A stretch of 64,000 nt of DNA from an uncultured Desulfatitalea sp. (GCA_937868765.1 CALMNL010000011.1:1-64000); one strand, 5' to 3'. Numbered from the stretch's first letter, positions 43,658 through 54,023 are shown. The notes: a model not told the origin generated them from the letters alone. Numbers and translations: made by a program.

Positions 43658-45051
43658 GCGATGGTCCGATCTACTGGCACCCGGGACTATTTCTGCAGCC
43701 CCAGCATTTCCAGATCCTGCAGCGCCAGACGAGCGAGGCCCTGGCCTCGGTGACGGCGCATCTCGTCCCCTATTTCTGGGGTGTGGCCGCCTGTTCGGTG
43801 AATACGGCGGCCCTGTCCGCCGGGCGCCTGGAGCTTTCCGGGATCCAGCTGGTTTTTCCCGGCACGGCCGAACTGATTGCCTATCCCGGCAACGCCGTCT
43901 GCGCGGGGCGCCAGATCCCCCTGGAAGCCATCCCCGTGGACGGCGCCCTGAACGCCTATGCCGGCCTGCGGGCGGTCAAGCCCGGACAGCCCAATGTCAC
44001 CGTGGGCGAAACGGCGGACCAGATGGCCGCCGCCGCCACGCGCCTGGCAGTACCGGTGGCGCCGGAAGCCGTCCCGGACATTTACGGCTCGGGACCTGCC
44101 GCCCAGGTGCGGCGCATGGTTTATGTGTTGAACCTGGTTTTCGAGAGCGAGCGGGACAAAACCGGCGACATGGACCTGGTGCCGGTGGCCCGACTGGTTC
44201 GCGAGGGTGACAAGATCGCTCTGGATCCCCGGTTCGTCCCCCCTTGCCTCAACATCGCAGCCGCCCCCATTCTGGCCGCCATGCTGCGGGAGGTGCGGGA
44301 CCGCGTCCTGGGACGGGCCCGCCAGCTGGAAGGCTACAAAAATCTTTCTGCCAAGGCAGCGGCATCGTCCGATTTCACCCTGCTGCTTTTAGGGCTGCGC
44401 ACCCTGTCCCGTTTCGCCGCACGGCTGGACCACGCGGTGGCGGCTCCCTGCCTCTCTCCCTGGGAGGCTTACGGCCTGCTGCGGGAACTGGTGGCCGAAC
44501 TTTCGGTCTTCTCCCTGAACATCGGCGTGCTGGGGGAGGATTGGCAGGATAAGCGACAAGTGCCCGATTACACCCACAACGATCCGGCCGCCTGCTTCCG
44601 CGCCGCCTGCGATGTAATCGCCCGCCTGCTCGAGGGGATTTCCGCCGGGCCGCGCTTCGTAACCCGCTTCACCTTCGAAGAACCTTACTGGAAGGCCCAG
44701 ATACCGCTACCGGTGTTGACCGAGATCAAAACCGCCGGTGGAGAAATATGGCTGGTGCTGCAATCCGCCGGGATGGCGCCGGAGAAATTGAAGGAGTCGG
44801 CCGCGCGGCTGCTCAAACTCTCGCCGCCCGGAGGAATGGCGTCGCTCCTGGTGCGGGCGCTGCCGGGCCTTGCCCTGACCGCCTCGGAGAGCCCGCCGCC
44901 GGGTATGCCCCGCATGCAGGGGGCCGTCTACTTCCATGTCGGCCGGGATTGCCCCTTGTGGGGCGAGGTGGAAAAAGATGGCAGGCTGTGCATGCACTGG
45001 AGCGGCGCCCCCCAGGACCTGGACGCCCAACTGGCCGTGCTCGGGAGGTGA
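43654..45051 (+). CDS. tssK: Type VI secretion baseplate-membrane connector TssK
   Basis: A 465-residue TssK (VasE/ImpJ) protein that links baseplate to TssL and TssM. It begins with IYWHPGLFLQPQHFQILQRQ, the family's opening, and has SGIQLVF, VMLQ-type PVARLVREGDKIALDPRFVP and the C-terminal LYFR/FHV-like VYFHVGRDCPLWGEVE. The ATG overlaps the tssJ stop. Confidence 0.95.
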   Translation: MSDGPIYWHPGLFLQPQHFQILQRQTSEALASVTAHLVPYFWGVAACSVNTAALSAGRLELSGIQLVFPGTAELIAYPGNAVCAGRQIPLEAIPVDGALNAYAGLRAVKPGQPNVTVGETADQMAAAATRLAVPVAPEAVPDIYGSGPAAQVRRMVYVLNLVFESERDKTGDMDLVPVARLVREGDKIALDPRFVPPCLNIAAAPILAAMLREVRDRVLGRARQLEGYKNLSAKAAASSDFTLLLLGLRTLSRFAARLDHAVAAPCLSPWEAYGLLRELVAELSVFSLNIGVLGEDWQDKRQVPDYTHNDPAACFRAACDVIARLLEGISAGPRFVTRFTFEEPYWKAQIPLPVLTEIKTAGGEIWLVLQSAGMAPEKLKESAARLLKLSPPGGMASLLVRALPGLALTASESPPPGMPRMQGAVYFHVGRDCPLWGEVEKDGRLCMHWSGAPQDLDAQLAVLGR

Positions 45052-45054
45052 CCG

Positions 45055-45768
45055 ATGGCATTGATCGACCATTTTCTGCCACCCATGGCTTTCGCGGCCA
45101 TGCTGGCATCCGAAGAAAACCTGGCGGCCACCGCTTATGAGACCGCCCGGGCCGACATGGACCGGCTGCTGGATCAGGCCGTGGCCAAGGTGAGCCCGGA
45201 AAAACCGGACCTGGCCGAAAGCGCGCTGTTCGCCGTCTGCGCTTTCGCCGATGAAGCCATCCTGGATTCGGCCTGGCCCGGCCGGGATGCCTGGATGCGC
45301 TGCAAACTGCAGGAGAGCCGCTTCCACACCGCCAACGCCGGCCTGGAATTCTACGAACGCTTGGAGCGACTGCGCGCAGACGAGCCGCCCGAGACTGAAG
45401 CCGGAAATCCGCCGGCCGAAGAGGAATCCGTCCGGGATGCGGATCAGCGCGAACTTTTAGAAGTCTACGTGGCTTGCCTGACCCTCGGCTTCCGGGGCAA
45501 ATACAACGATCCCCAGGGTCAGGCCCAGGTCGATCATCTGGCCGGCGACCAGTTGCGGCGACTGCTGGCCGACAACAGCCTGCCGGACGAGAAAGTCTTC
45601 CCCGAAGCGTACACCGATGCGCTGCCGGCGGCCAGGCGCTCCTGGTTCACGCCGGTCGCCAAGGCCATGATCTTCTTCGGGGTGCCTCTGTTGCTGGCCC
45701 TCGGGACCTATGTGGCTTACTCTTCTCTGCTGTCGGCCTTCGTGCGAGACTGGCTGGCGGCGCTGTGA
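45055..45768 (+). CDS. tssL: Type VI secretion inner-membrane protein TssL (DotU/IcmH)
   Basis: A 237-residue TssL protein with a cytoplasmic hook-like domain (residues about 1-195, including the conserved GFRGKYN) and one C-terminal membrane helix (about 203-225). It lacks the peptidoglycan-binding OmpA-type extension found in some TssL. It starts three bases after tssK and partners with TssM. Confidence 0.94.
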   Translation: MALIDHFLPPMAFAAMLASEENLAATAYETARADMDRLLDQAVAKVSPEKPDLAESALFAVCAFADEAILDSAWPGRDAWMRCKLQESRFHTANAGLEFYERLERLRADEPPETEAGNPPAEEESVRDADQRELLEVYVACLTLGFRGKYNDPQGQAQVDHLAGDQLRRLLADNSLPDEKVFPEAYTDALPAARRSWFTPVAKAMIFFGVPLLLALGTYVAYSSLLSAFVRDWLAAL

Positions 45769-45893
45769 AGATAATCGGCGGGTTGCGCTTCAAGCAGCCG
45801 GCAGTTATGGAAAGCCACTGCGCATGCCGGTTCCGGAACGCTGGGCGCTGTTTTTAATGTTGGTCATGACGATAGGTTACCCATAGGAAGCAT

Positions 45894-48800
45894 ATGTCCC
45901 GATTGCTCATCAGCACCCTGAAGTTATTTCTGCTCCTCGTCCTTGTCGCCGCCGTGGCCGTCGGCGCCGTGCTGCTGGCCGATTACCGGGGTTGGTCCCG
46001 CTGGATCGCCGCCGCGGTGGTCGCCGGTCTCTTTTTCGTCGTGCTTGCGACCCTGTTCCTGCGGCGCTATTACTACCGGCGCCGGGAAGCCAAATTCGTC
46101 CGGCGCGTGGTGGCCCAGGATCAGCAGGCCATCGCGGCGGCCCCGGTCCACGAGCGCCAGCGCCTGGTAGAGCTGCAGGAGCGTTGGCGCACGGCCGTGG
46201 CCACGTTGAGGGCCTCGCGCCTGCGTCACGGAGGAGACCCGCTTTACCGGCTGCCCTGGTTCATGATCTTCGGCGAAAGCGGTTCGGGCAAGTCCACCGC
46301 GGTTTCGCATGCCCGGCTGAAAAACATTCTCACCGACGCCGGTCCGGCCAAGGGCATCGCCAGCACCAGGAACTGCGACTGGTGGTTTTTCGAGAACGCC
46401 ATTATCCTGGACACGGCCGGCCGCTATGCCGTGCCGCTGGCCGACGAGGACCGGGGCGAATGGGAACGCTTCCTGGCGCTGCTGGCCAAATATCGGCGCA
46501 AGGAGCCGCTCAACGGCTTGATCGTCACCCTGCCGGCCGACCGGCTGCTCTGCGACGATGTCGATGCGCTGACGGCTTACGGCCGCTCCATCCGGCTGCG
46601 CCTCGACCAGCTCATGCGGGTGCTGGGGGCCAAGTTCCCGGTCTACCTGCTGCTTACCAAGATCGATCAGGTACTGGGCATGACCGCCCTGGCCGAAATC
46701 CTGCCCGAGAAGCTGCGCGGACAGGCCATGGGACTGCTGAATTCTTCGGAAATGAGCGATCCGGACGAATTCCTGGATGCGGCCATGGCCCATGTCTCGC
46801 GCAGGCTCAAGGAACTGCGCCTGCGGCTGGCCGCACGGGTGGGCAAGCACGGTGGCCGGGCCGTGCTCTTTCCCGACGAGTTCGAGCGTCTGGCACCGGC
46901 CATCCGGGCCTTCGTCAATGGCGCGTTCCATGAGAATCCCTATCAGGAGACCCCTTTCTTCCGCGGTTTCTTCATCTCCAGCGGCCGGCAGTCCGGCCTG
47001 ACCCGCTCCGGCGTGCTCGGCTCCCTGGCAACCTTCACGGATCGCCAGTGGCGCCTGCCCGACACCGGTCTGGGCCTGTTCCTGCACGATTTCTTCGACG
47101 TAATCCTGCCCAAGGACCGGGCCGGGCACCGGCCTTTGGGGGAATATCTTCTGTGGCGCAAGACCACCGTGCGCCTGGCCCTGGCCGCCTGGCTGTTGCT
47201 GCTGCTGACGGTCATCGGCTTGACCAGCTTTGCCTACGTGAACGCGCGCCAGGCCATGGCACCGATTTATGCTTCCTACAACCGGACGCCATCTCTGGGG
47301 GGCAGTGTCGCCGATGACATGGTCACGCTGGGCTTGCTGCGCGACCGCATCGTGGAAATGGAGCAGCGGCTCAACCGCCCCATCCTGTCGGTCATGGGGT
47401 TCGACCAGGGCCGTCGGGCCCTGGCCGGGCTGAAACACCGATACAATCAATGGTTCCGGACATTTCTGCTCAACCCCACGGATGCGGCCATGCGTGGCAA
47501 GTTCCTCTCCCTGGAGGCGCCCGCACGGGAAGCGGCCATGGCCCCTTACCTGGAATACCTGGTTTGGCGCGTGGAGACCCTCAAGGCCCGTGAAGCCGGG
47601 AAACCCCTGCCCGAGGCCCCGGCCACGGACGGCCCGTTGCAGGCGCTGGCCCTGGCCTTCGATGGCCGTACCCCTTACGTCAATGCGTTTTTTCCGGACA
47701 TGTACCGCTCCTATGCCTTGTGGGAGGGCGATTTGGGATTGCTCCGGCGCGAGCGCGAGGAGATGCAGGTGTGGGCCGATCGGGTGGTCGACCTGGAAGG
47801 CCGGGACCTGCACTGGCTGGTCGCCTGGGCCGACAAGCGGATCGGCCTGGCCGAAATCACCCTGGACGACTTCTGGTCCGGGCCCGGACAAGTGGCGCAC
47901 GCGCCCCGGGTATCCGGCGCCTTCACGGTCCAGGGCAAGGCGGCCATCGAGCATCTGATCGAGCGACTGAGCCTGAACGCCGCGGACCAGGCGGCTTTCC
48001 AGCAGCGCGCGCAGGATTTCCGGTCCTGGTATACCAAGTCCTTCGTGGCCGCCTGGGAGCGCTTCGCCCGGGATTTCCATCTGGGCCAGGGCAAACTGCT
48101 GGCCAGGCAGGAGTGGCTGAGCACCGGTGCCGCCATGGCCACCTTGGACAACCCCTATTTCAACCTGATCGTCCGCATGGAAGAGGAGTTCGCCGCGATC
48201 CGGCCGGTCCTGCCCGACAGCGAACTCGACCGGCTCGACCGTCAGTTTGTCTTCATCGTGCACAGTTACGCGGCCAAGAAGGGCAAGGCCACCCTGGAAG
48301 CCCGCATCGCCGAGAAGATGAAGCGTTTGGAGGCCCGCCTGGAGCGGCTGGACGACACGCTGGCGGCGGCCGACGAGTTCGGGGAATACATGAGCCAGCT
48401 GGATGCCCTGGTGCCCGTGACGGCGACCATGAGCGCGGCCTACCAATTTGCCGTGCAGAATTACGGCAAACCCGCCGACGCCCAGGGATCGCCCGTGGTG
48501 CTGGCCCTGGATGCGCTGCACAAAATGCGCGCCCGCATTGAACAGGCGCAGCGCCCGGAAGAACTCTTCTGGCGCCTGATGGAAGGGCCGCTGGCGTTCG
48601 TGATCACCCTGACCAGCTATGAGGCCGCGTGCACCGTCAACGAATTGTGGCAATCCCAGGTGGTGGCGGAAACGGTGCATGTCCCGGAGCGCTCGCTGTG
48701 GAATGCGCTGTTTGGAGAAAAAGGCACGGTCGCAGCCTTCGTCGCCGATCCTGCCAAGCCGTTTTTACGCCGCACCCGGGACGGCTGGAAGCCCGGCGCC

Positions 48801-49364
48801 TGGGTGGGCGTCCCATTTCCATTCCGTAACGAATTTCTCTCGTTTCTCGATCAGGGTGCCATGCGGCGGCAGCAGCTCCAGCCCAAGTACACCGCCAGCG
48901 TCAATGCCGTGCCCACCAACGTCAATCAAGAAGCCAAGAGCGAGCCCTACCAGACCCGCCTGACCCTGCAATGCGCGGACCGGCAGCAATCGCTCGACAA
49001 TTTCAACGCACCCAACAGCCTCGAATTTGTCTGGGAACCGGCCATCTGCGACGACGTGAGCCTGACCATCTACTTCCGTGAAACCGTCGTGACCTACGCG
49101 TATACCGGCCAGTGGGGTTTCCGGGATTTCCTGCGTGCCTTCCGGGATGGCCGCGAAGTCTTTGTCCCGGAAATGTTCCCGCAGCAGAAGGAGATTCTGG
49201 CAGGTCTCGGCATCAAATATATCCAGGTCAACTACCGGCTGCGCAACGCCGAGCCGATCCTGAAAATCGAGCAATATAACGACCTGAAAGTGCCGGACGA
49301 GGCCGCCCATTGCTGGTCCGGGCTGGGGAAGGCCGATAGCTCCGTCGGTCAGGCACCCTATTGA
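45894..49364 (+). CDS. tssM: Type VI secretion inner-membrane protein TssM (IcmF)
   Basis: A 1156-residue TssM. Two N-terminal membrane helices (about 8-30 and 38-56) and a third near 436-458 bracket the cytoplasmic GTPase-like domain, which has an intact Walker A GESGSGKST (127-135) and Walker B-like IILDTAGRYA. The large periplasmic part binds TssJ; the C-terminus carries the IcmF-related region near PEMFPQQKEILAGLGIKYIQ. The last gene of the visible operon; 125 bases separate it from tssL, with AGGAAG just before the ATG. Confidence 0.96.
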   Translation: MSRLLISTLKLFLLLVLVAAVAVGAVLLADYRGWSRWIAAAVVAGLFFVVLATLFLRRYYYRRREAKFVRRVVAQDQQAIAAAPVHERQRLVELQERWRTAVATLRASRLRHGGDPLYRLPWFMIFGESGSGKSTAVSHARLKNILTDAGPAKGIASTRNCDWWFFENAIILDTAGRYAVPLADEDRGEWERFLALLAKYRRKEPLNGLIVTLPADRLLCDDVDALTAYGRSIRLRLDQLMRVLGAKFPVYLLLTKIDQVLGMTALAEILPEKLRGQAMGLLNSSEMSDPDEFLDAAMAHVSRRLKELRLRLAARVGKHGGRAVLFPDEFERLAPAIRAFVNGAFHENPYQETPFFRGFFISSGRQSGLTRSGVLGSLATFTDRQWRLPDTGLGLFLHDFFDVILPKDRAGHRPLGEYLLWRKTTVRLALAAWLLLLLTVIGLTSFAYVNARQAMAPIYASYNRTPSLGGSVADDMVTLGLLRDRIVEMEQRLNRPILSVMGFDQGRRALAGLKHRYNQWFRTFLLNPTDAAMRGKFLSLEAPAREAAMAPYLEYLVWRVETLKAREAGKPLPEAPATDGPLQALALAFDGRTPYVNAFFPDMYRSYALWEGDLGLLRREREEMQVWADRVVDLEGRDLHWLVAWADKRIGLAEITLDDFWSGPGQVAHAPRVSGAFTVQGKAAIEHLIERLSLNAADQAAFQQRAQDFRSWYTKSFVAAWERFARDFHLGQGKLLARQEWLSTGAAMATLDNPYFNLIVRMEEEFAAIRPVLPDSELDRLDRQFVFIVHSYAAKKGKATLEARIAEKMKRLEARLERLDDTLAAADEFGEYMSQLDALVPVTATMSAAYQFAVQNYGKPADAQGSPVVLALDALHKMRARIEQAQRPEELFWRLMEGPLAFVITLTSYEAACTVNELWQSQVVAETVHVPERSLWNALFGEKGTVAAFVADPAKPFLRRTRDGWKPGAWVGVPFPFRNEFLSFLDQGAMRRQQLQPKYTASVNAVPTNVNQEAKSEPYQTRLTLQCADRQQSLDNFNAPNSLEFVWEPAICDDVSLTIYFRETVVTYAYTGQWGFRDFLRAFRDGREVFVPEMFPQQKEILAGLGIKYIQVNYRLRNAEPILKIEQYNDLKVPDEAAHCWSGLGKADSSVGQAPY

Positions 49365-49445
49365 GCGGGCCGAGGAATACTTGTGCCGGGAAAAGATCTT
49401 CAGCGGTCTCGACATGGGGGTTAACGTAAAAAGGATTCCAGCGAG

Positions 49446-50747
49446 ATGTCTGGCAACACAAAAAACGAATTCGCCCAACTGCAAACCGAGATTTTGCTGC
49501 TGAACCAGATCCTGAAAGATACGGCGGTGGCCACCTTCGCCGTGGACAGGCAGAGCCGGATCACCCACTGGAATACGGCGTGCGAAATCCTTACCGGGCT
49601 CAAGGCCACCGAAATGGTCGGCACGGACAGGCACCAGGAGGTCTTTTACGAGAACCGCAGGCCCATCATGGCCGACCTCATCGTCCGCAGTGCGAGCCTG
49701 ACGGAGTTGAGCACCATATATGGCGGCATCGTCCGCAACTCGCGACTGATCGAAAATGGATACGAGGGGGAGGACTTCTTCCCGAAACTCGGCAAATGGC
49801 TGTTCTTTACCGCGGCCCCGCTCAAAGATGCCCATGGCCATACGGTGGGGGCCGTCGAAACCATCCAGGATGTGTCGGAACGGCACATGGCCGAACAAAG
49901 GTTGAGCCGCAGCGAAGCACGCTACCGGCTGCTTTTCGAGTCGGCCAACGATGCCATTTTTCTTCTGGAAGAAGGAAAGGCGGTGGACTGCAACCGCAAA
50001 AGCATGGATCTCCTGCAATGCAGACGCACCGACATCATGGGGTGTACCCCTTTGGATTTCTCGCCCGAACTGCAGGCCAACGGGCAGCGGTCTGCCGATG
50101 AGATCGAAAAGATCCGCAGCATGGTCACCCAATATCTTCCCGTCGTCTTCGAGTGGCGTTTTCGCAAGTGGGACGGAAGCGCGTTCGATGCCGAGGTGAG
50201 CCTCACCCAGTTCGAAGTGTTGGATATCCGGTATGGAATCGCCATCGTCCGGGATATCACCGAAAAAAAGCAGATGATCGAAGCGCTTCGACATCGCGAA
50301 AGGGAGCTGGATGAAAAGACAAGGTATCTCGAAACGGTGAACCAGGCGTTGAAGGCCTCTCTGGACCACCGCCAGGTCGAAATCCGTTCGGTGGAAGAAA
50401 ACATGCTTGCCAGGATGAAGCAATTCATTTTCCCTTATCTGGGCGAACTGGGGAAATGCAAGATCGACGCGGACGCGAAGGCCTATTTGAAAATCGTCGA
50501 AACCAACCTGGGCGATCTCTTATCGAAATATGCGCATACCATTTTTTCCAAATATATCGATTTTACACCTGCCGAAGTCCGCATCGCCGATCTCATCAGG
50601 GAAGGGCACGACACCAAAGAAATCGCCCGGCTGATGGGGGTGGCGCCCAGTTCCATCCAGTGGCATCGAAAAAACATACGGGCCAAGCTCGGGCTGGTTA
50701 ATAAAAGTACCAATCTTTACAGTTACCTAAATTCATACCCCAAATAA
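49446..50747 (+). CDS. PAS-domain transcription regulator with LuxR-type HTH
   Basis: A 433-residue cytoplasmic regulator. Two PAS domains (about 22-150, TAVATFAVDRQSRITHWNTA, and 155-280, YRLLFESANDAIFLLEEG), a short coiled segment (about 285-320) and a C-terminal LuxR/GerE helix-turn-helix (FTPAEVRIADLIREGHDTKE, IARLMGVAPSSIQWHRKNIR). No receiver or kinase domain is present, so signals must be sensed directly by PAS. It follows tssM by 81 bases on the same strand and may control the secretion genes; this is inferred from position only. Confidence 0.88.
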   Translation: MSGNTKNEFAQLQTEILLLNQILKDTAVATFAVDRQSRITHWNTACEILTGLKATEMVGTDRHQEVFYENRRPIMADLIVRSASLTELSTIYGGIVRNSRLIENGYEGEDFFPKLGKWLFFTAAPLKDAHGHTVGAVETIQDVSERHMAEQRLSRSEARYRLLFESANDAIFLLEEGKAVDCNRKSMDLLQCRRTDIMGCTPLDFSPELQANGQRSADEIEKIRSMVTQYLPVVFEWRFRKWDGSAFDAEVSLTQFEVLDIRYGIAIVRDITEKKQMIEALRHRERELDEKTRYLETVNQALKASLDHRQVEIRSVEENMLARMKQFIFPYLGELGKCKIDADAKAYLKIVETNLGDLLSKYAHTIFSKYIDFTPAEVRIADLIREGHDTKEIARLMGVAPSSIQWHRKNIRAKLGLVNKSTNLYSYLNSYPK

Positions 50748-50826
50748 GTGCCGCAGGTACCCTGACCGTCTTTTCGCACCCATAATGGGTGGTTTTGCCC
50801 CCCGATCCACCCCCTGTCATTCATCG

Positions 50827-50853
50827 TTAAGTATGGCTTATCCCCGACGATAA
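50827..50853 (+). promoter_or_regulatory. Sigma-28 (FliA) type promoter of the chemoreceptor
   Basis: TTAAGTAT (50827-50834), an 11-bp spacer and GACGATAA (50846-50853) match the motility sigma consensus TAAAGTTT-N11-GCCGATAA in six of eight and seven of eight positions with exact spacing. It ends 64 bases before the chemoreceptor ATG. Confidence 0.65.
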
Positions 50854-50917
50854 TGTTCCCACGCACACGGTAGCGGGTCCAGCAAGGTCCTCAATTCATG
50901 AATGGGAAATTGTCGAA

Positions 50918-52981
50918 ATGAAAATCAATTGGAAATCCATCTCTTCCAAGCTCATCGCCGGCGGCCTCATCCTGGTTCTGATTCCTGTATTCCTGATCGG
51001 CTACATTTCGTATCAGAAGGCGCGCGGCGCGCTGATGAAACAGTCCAAGGAGCAGGCCCAGGGCATTGCCTCTGATCTGGCGCGGCTGACGACCAACATC
51101 CTGGAAAGCGAGATGAGCAAGGTCGCCTCCATGGCCAACCAGAAGCGGATCCGGGATATGGCTGAATCGGTGGCGAAAAATGGGCTGCAAGCTTCCCAGG
51201 AACATGTGGAGGATGCTTACCGGGCCCTCAAGAAGCAGTTCTCGAAAATGGGTTCCAATTATCAAGGGGTCTTCATCACCGACGCCAACGGCCTGGTTTA
51301 CGACGGCATTCTGGAGAGCGGCGAACGGTACCAGAACATCGATCTCTCTTCCCAACCGTTCTTCATTGCCGCCAAGAGCTCCGGCAATACCGTCATCAGC
51401 GACATGATCCTGTCCAAGGCGACCAACAAGCCGGTGTTGACCGTCTGTGCGCCGATCCAGAACGACCAGGGGCAGTTCATGGGGCTGCTGGGACTGGTCA
51501 TCAAGGCCAATTATCTCACCGACCTGGTTTCGAATCGCAAGATCGGTGAATCCGGCTATGGATTCATGGTCGACCGAAACGGCGTCATATTGGCCCACCC
51601 CAAAGCCGAAAATATCCTCACCCTGGACATCACCACGATTGCCGAAATGAAGGGCATCGCCGACAGGATGCTTTCCGGTCAGGCGGGGGTGGAATCCTAC
51701 CGCTTCAAAGGGGTCGACAAGATTGCCGGTTTCGCGCCGGTACCGATCACCGGGTGGTCGGTTTGCGCAACCCAGGACGAAAGCGAGTTCCTCGCGGCTT
51801 CCGTCTCCATTCGGAATTCCACTCTCTTCGTGGCGGTCGTTACGGTCCTGGGTGTCGCATTCGTCGTGCTGCTGGGCGCTCGTACCATCACCGTCCCCAT
51901 CATCAAGGCAGTGGGCATAGCCGATCAGCTGAGCAAGGGCGATCTCACCATGGAGATTGCCGTCGACAGCCAGGACGAGACCGGTCAACTGCTGGGGGCC
52001 ATGAAGCGCATGGTGGAGAAGCTGCGCAGCATCGTCGCCGATGTTCAGACGGCGGCGGACAACGTGGCCTCGGGCAGCGAAGAACTCAGCGCCAGCTCCG
52101 AGCAGATGAGCCAGGGCGCCACCGAGCAGGCTGCCGCGGCCGAGGAGGCCTCTTCTTCCATGGAGCAGATGGCAGCCAACATCAAGCAGAACGCCGACAA
52201 TGCCGTCCAGACCGAAAAGATCGCCCTCAAGTCGGCCGATGATGCCGATGCCGGCGGCAAGGCAGTGTCCGAGACGGTCACGGCCATGAAGCAGATCGCC
52301 CAGAAGATTTCCATTATCGAAGAGATCGCACGCCAGACCGATCTTCTGGCGCTCAATGCGGCCATCGAAGCGGCACGCGCCGGCGAGCACGGCAAGGGAT
52401 TTGCCGTAGTGGCTTCCGAAGTGCGCAAGCTGGCCGAGCGCAGCCAGACGGCTGCGGGAGAAATCAGCCGCTTGTCCGGCCGCAGCGTGGAGGTGGCCGA
52501 ACGTGCGGGAGAGATGCTGACGCGCATCGTGCCCGATATCCAGAAGACTGCCGAACTGGTGCAGGAGATCAGCGCCGCCAGCAACGAACAAAACACCGGC
52601 GCCGACCAGGTCAACAAGGCCATCCAGCAACTCGACCAGGTCATTCAGCAAAATGCTTCGGCTTCCGAGGAGATGGCGTCCACGGCCGAAGAGCTTTCCA
52701 GCCAGGCCGAACAGCTGCAGGAGGCCATCGGCTTCTTTAAACTCGACGAGATGATGGCGCGCGCAGCCGGCCGCAGGGCCAGGACCGGCACCGAGCATAA
52801 ATCCGAGGCGATTCCGGCCCTGGCCCACCGCCATCACAATTCACCCAGAAAAAAGCAAAACCAGATCGCCGTCGGCGGCAATGGGAATGGTGGCGGCACG
52901 GCGCGTCTGGAAGGCGTGTCTCTGAGCATGGGCAAGCCAGGCAACGGAGAAGATCTGGACCTGGAATTCGAGCGGTTCTAA
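50918..52981 (+). CDS. Methyl-accepting chemotaxis protein with dCache sensor
   Basis: A 687-residue transmembrane chemoreceptor. Membrane helices at about 12-32 and 302-320 enclose a periplasmic double-Cache ligand domain (36-290; [16 protein letters not shown] and [20 protein letters not shown]). HAMP follows (322-375), then the signalling coiled coil with the conserved tip [20 protein letters not shown] (about 470-490). The extreme C-terminal ~50 residues are low-complexity. Cache ligands are often amino acids or organic acids, but this one cannot be predicted. cheW follows, so the pair forms a chemosensory unit. Confidence 0.95.
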   Translation: MKINWKSISSKLIAGGLILVLIPVFLIGYISYQKARGALMKQSKEQAQGIASDLARLTTNILESEMSKVASMANQKRIRDMAESVAKNGLQASQEHVEDAYRALKKQFSKMGSNYQGVFITDANGLVYDGILESGERYQNIDLSSQPFFIAAKSSGNTVISDMILSKATNKPVLTVCAPIQNDQGQFMGLLGLVIKANYLTDLVSNRKIGESGYGFMVDRNGVILAHPKAENILTLDITTIAEMKGIADRMLSGQAGVESYRFKGVDKIAGFAPVPITGWSVCATQDESEFLAASVSIRNSTLFVAVVTVLGVAFVVLLGARTITVPIIKAVGIADQLSKGDLTMEIAVDSQDETGQLLGAMKRMVEKLRSIVADVQTAADNVASGSEELSASSEQMSQGATEQAAAAEEASSSMEQMAANIKQNADNAVQTEKIALKSADDADAGGKAVSETVTAMKQIAQKISIIEEIARQTDLLALNAAIEAARAGEHGKGFAVVASEVRKLAERSQTAAGEISRLSGRSVEVAERAGEMLTRIVPDIQKTAELVQEISAASNEQNTGADQVNKAIQQLDQVIQQNASASEEMASTAEELSSQAEQLQEAIGFFKLDEMMARAAGRRARTGTEHKSEAIPALAHRHHNSPRKKQNQIAVGGNGNGGGTARLEGVSLSMGKPGNGEDLDLEFERF

Positions 52982-53020
52982 GGGATTGCGCAAACCGGAA
53001 AGCGTTGGAAAGGAGCGAGC

Positions 53021-53542
53021 ATGTCCCTACACACAGCCAAAGCCGCGTTGAATCAATACCTGGCCTTTCGCCTGGGCGCCGAGCTGTTCGCCCTCGATGT
53101 GGCGCAGGTGCGCGAAATACTGGATTTCACAACCATCACCAAGGTGCCGCGTTCACCTGCCTTCATGCGCGGCGTGATCAATGTGCGCGGCAGCGTCGTG
53201 CCGGTGGTGGACCTGAGCGTCAAATTCGACACAGCCCCAACCGAGAAGACTCTGGACACCCGCATCGTCGTGATGGAAATCGTCCAGGAAGATCAGATGG
53301 CCGTCGTCGGCGCCCTGGCCGACGCCGTCCACAGCGTCATCGAGATAGACCCTGCTCGGATCGAAGCCACCCCCAGCGTCGGCCGGCAATGTCGGACCGA
53401 TTTCATAAAGGGCATCGGCAAGCTCGACGAACAGTTCATCATCATCCTGGATGTGGACCGCATCTTTTCGGCCGATGAATTGGCGGAGGCCCACCCGGCG
53501 CTGAATCGCAGCCCGGAAATAGATGGGCAACGGGCCGCCTGA
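53021..53542 (+). CDS. cheW: Chemotaxis coupling protein CheW
   Basis: A 173-residue CheW that couples receptors to the CheA kinase. It shows YLAFRLGAELFALDVAQVRE, VPRSPAFMRGVINVRGSVVP and VDLSVKF, followed by the usual second beta barrel (FIKGIGKLDEQFIIILDVDR). AAAGGAG lies eight bases before the ATG. No cheA or flagellar gene is in the window. Confidence 0.95.
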   Translation: MSLHTAKAALNQYLAFRLGAELFALDVAQVREILDFTTITKVPRSPAFMRGVINVRGSVVPVVDLSVKFDTAPTEKTLDTRIVVMEIVQEDQMAVVGALADAVHSVIEIDPARIEATPSVGRQCRTDFIKGIGKLDEQFIIILDVDRIFSADELAEAHPALNRSPEIDGQRAA

Positions 53543-53546
53543 GCGA

Positions 53547-54023
53547 TCAATCTTCCAGATCCGGGGAGTAAATCATCACCTGGCGCTGCGCGTTCACGCG
53601 GATGGCCGTGGATGCATACATGGAGTACCAGATGCCGATCTTCTCCCCGGCCGGGTTCAAGATCCAGGACCCCTGGGCGGGGCTGATCTGGTACCAGACA
53701 TGTGGCTCCCAGATGAAGTCCACCTTCGATCTGAACTCCCGGGTGTTGGGCGTCACCAGGTCCCAGCCGCGGGTGATCAATCGGTAGTCGGGAGCGATGC
53801 CGACGATCGCATAGGGCATGTCGGACCGGCCGACGGTGTAGTAACGATATTCGGGCGGCACGGAATTGCCGGTGAACATGCGGGTGACTTCATCATCGAA
53901 GGTCAGTCGGCCGCTGGCGCCGGTCGAGGCGCAGCCCCAAGCCAACAGTAACAGCGCAGAGCTTGCAAGGACGGCGGTCCGCAGAGGTCTTACGGTCGCG
54001 GTGCCGTATCCATGAGGAATCAT
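53547..54023 (-). CDS. Putative lipoprotein of unknown function
   Basis: About 158 residues. A long signal peptide ends in the lipobox WGC (LLLLAWGCAST). The mature part has a beta-rich core with FDDEVTRMFTGNSVPPEYRY, DYRLITRGWDLVTPN and a C-terminal MYASTAIRVNAQRQVMIYSP. AAGGAGGT lies six bases before ATG 54023, which fixes the start. It follows the small Cu-associated gene on the same strand and may be the last gene of that operon. No family recognised. Confidence 0.72.
   Translation of the reverse strand: MIPHGYGTATVRPLRTAVLASSALLLLAWGCASTGASGRLTFDDEVTRMFTGNSVPPEYRYYTVGRSDMPYAIVGIAPDYRLITRGWDLVTPNTREFRSKVDFIWEPHVWYQISPAQGSWILNPAGEKIGIWYSMYASTAIRVNAQRQVMIYSPDLED

Noticed and set aside
45924-48680. 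Long open frame of over 900 codons antisense to tssM
   Set aside because: It is the mirror of GC-rich codons of tssM, has a His/Gln/Gly-rich composition and no domain. The same holds for long antisense frames at 12371-14680, 10052-11647, 36037-37875 and 60659-63676.
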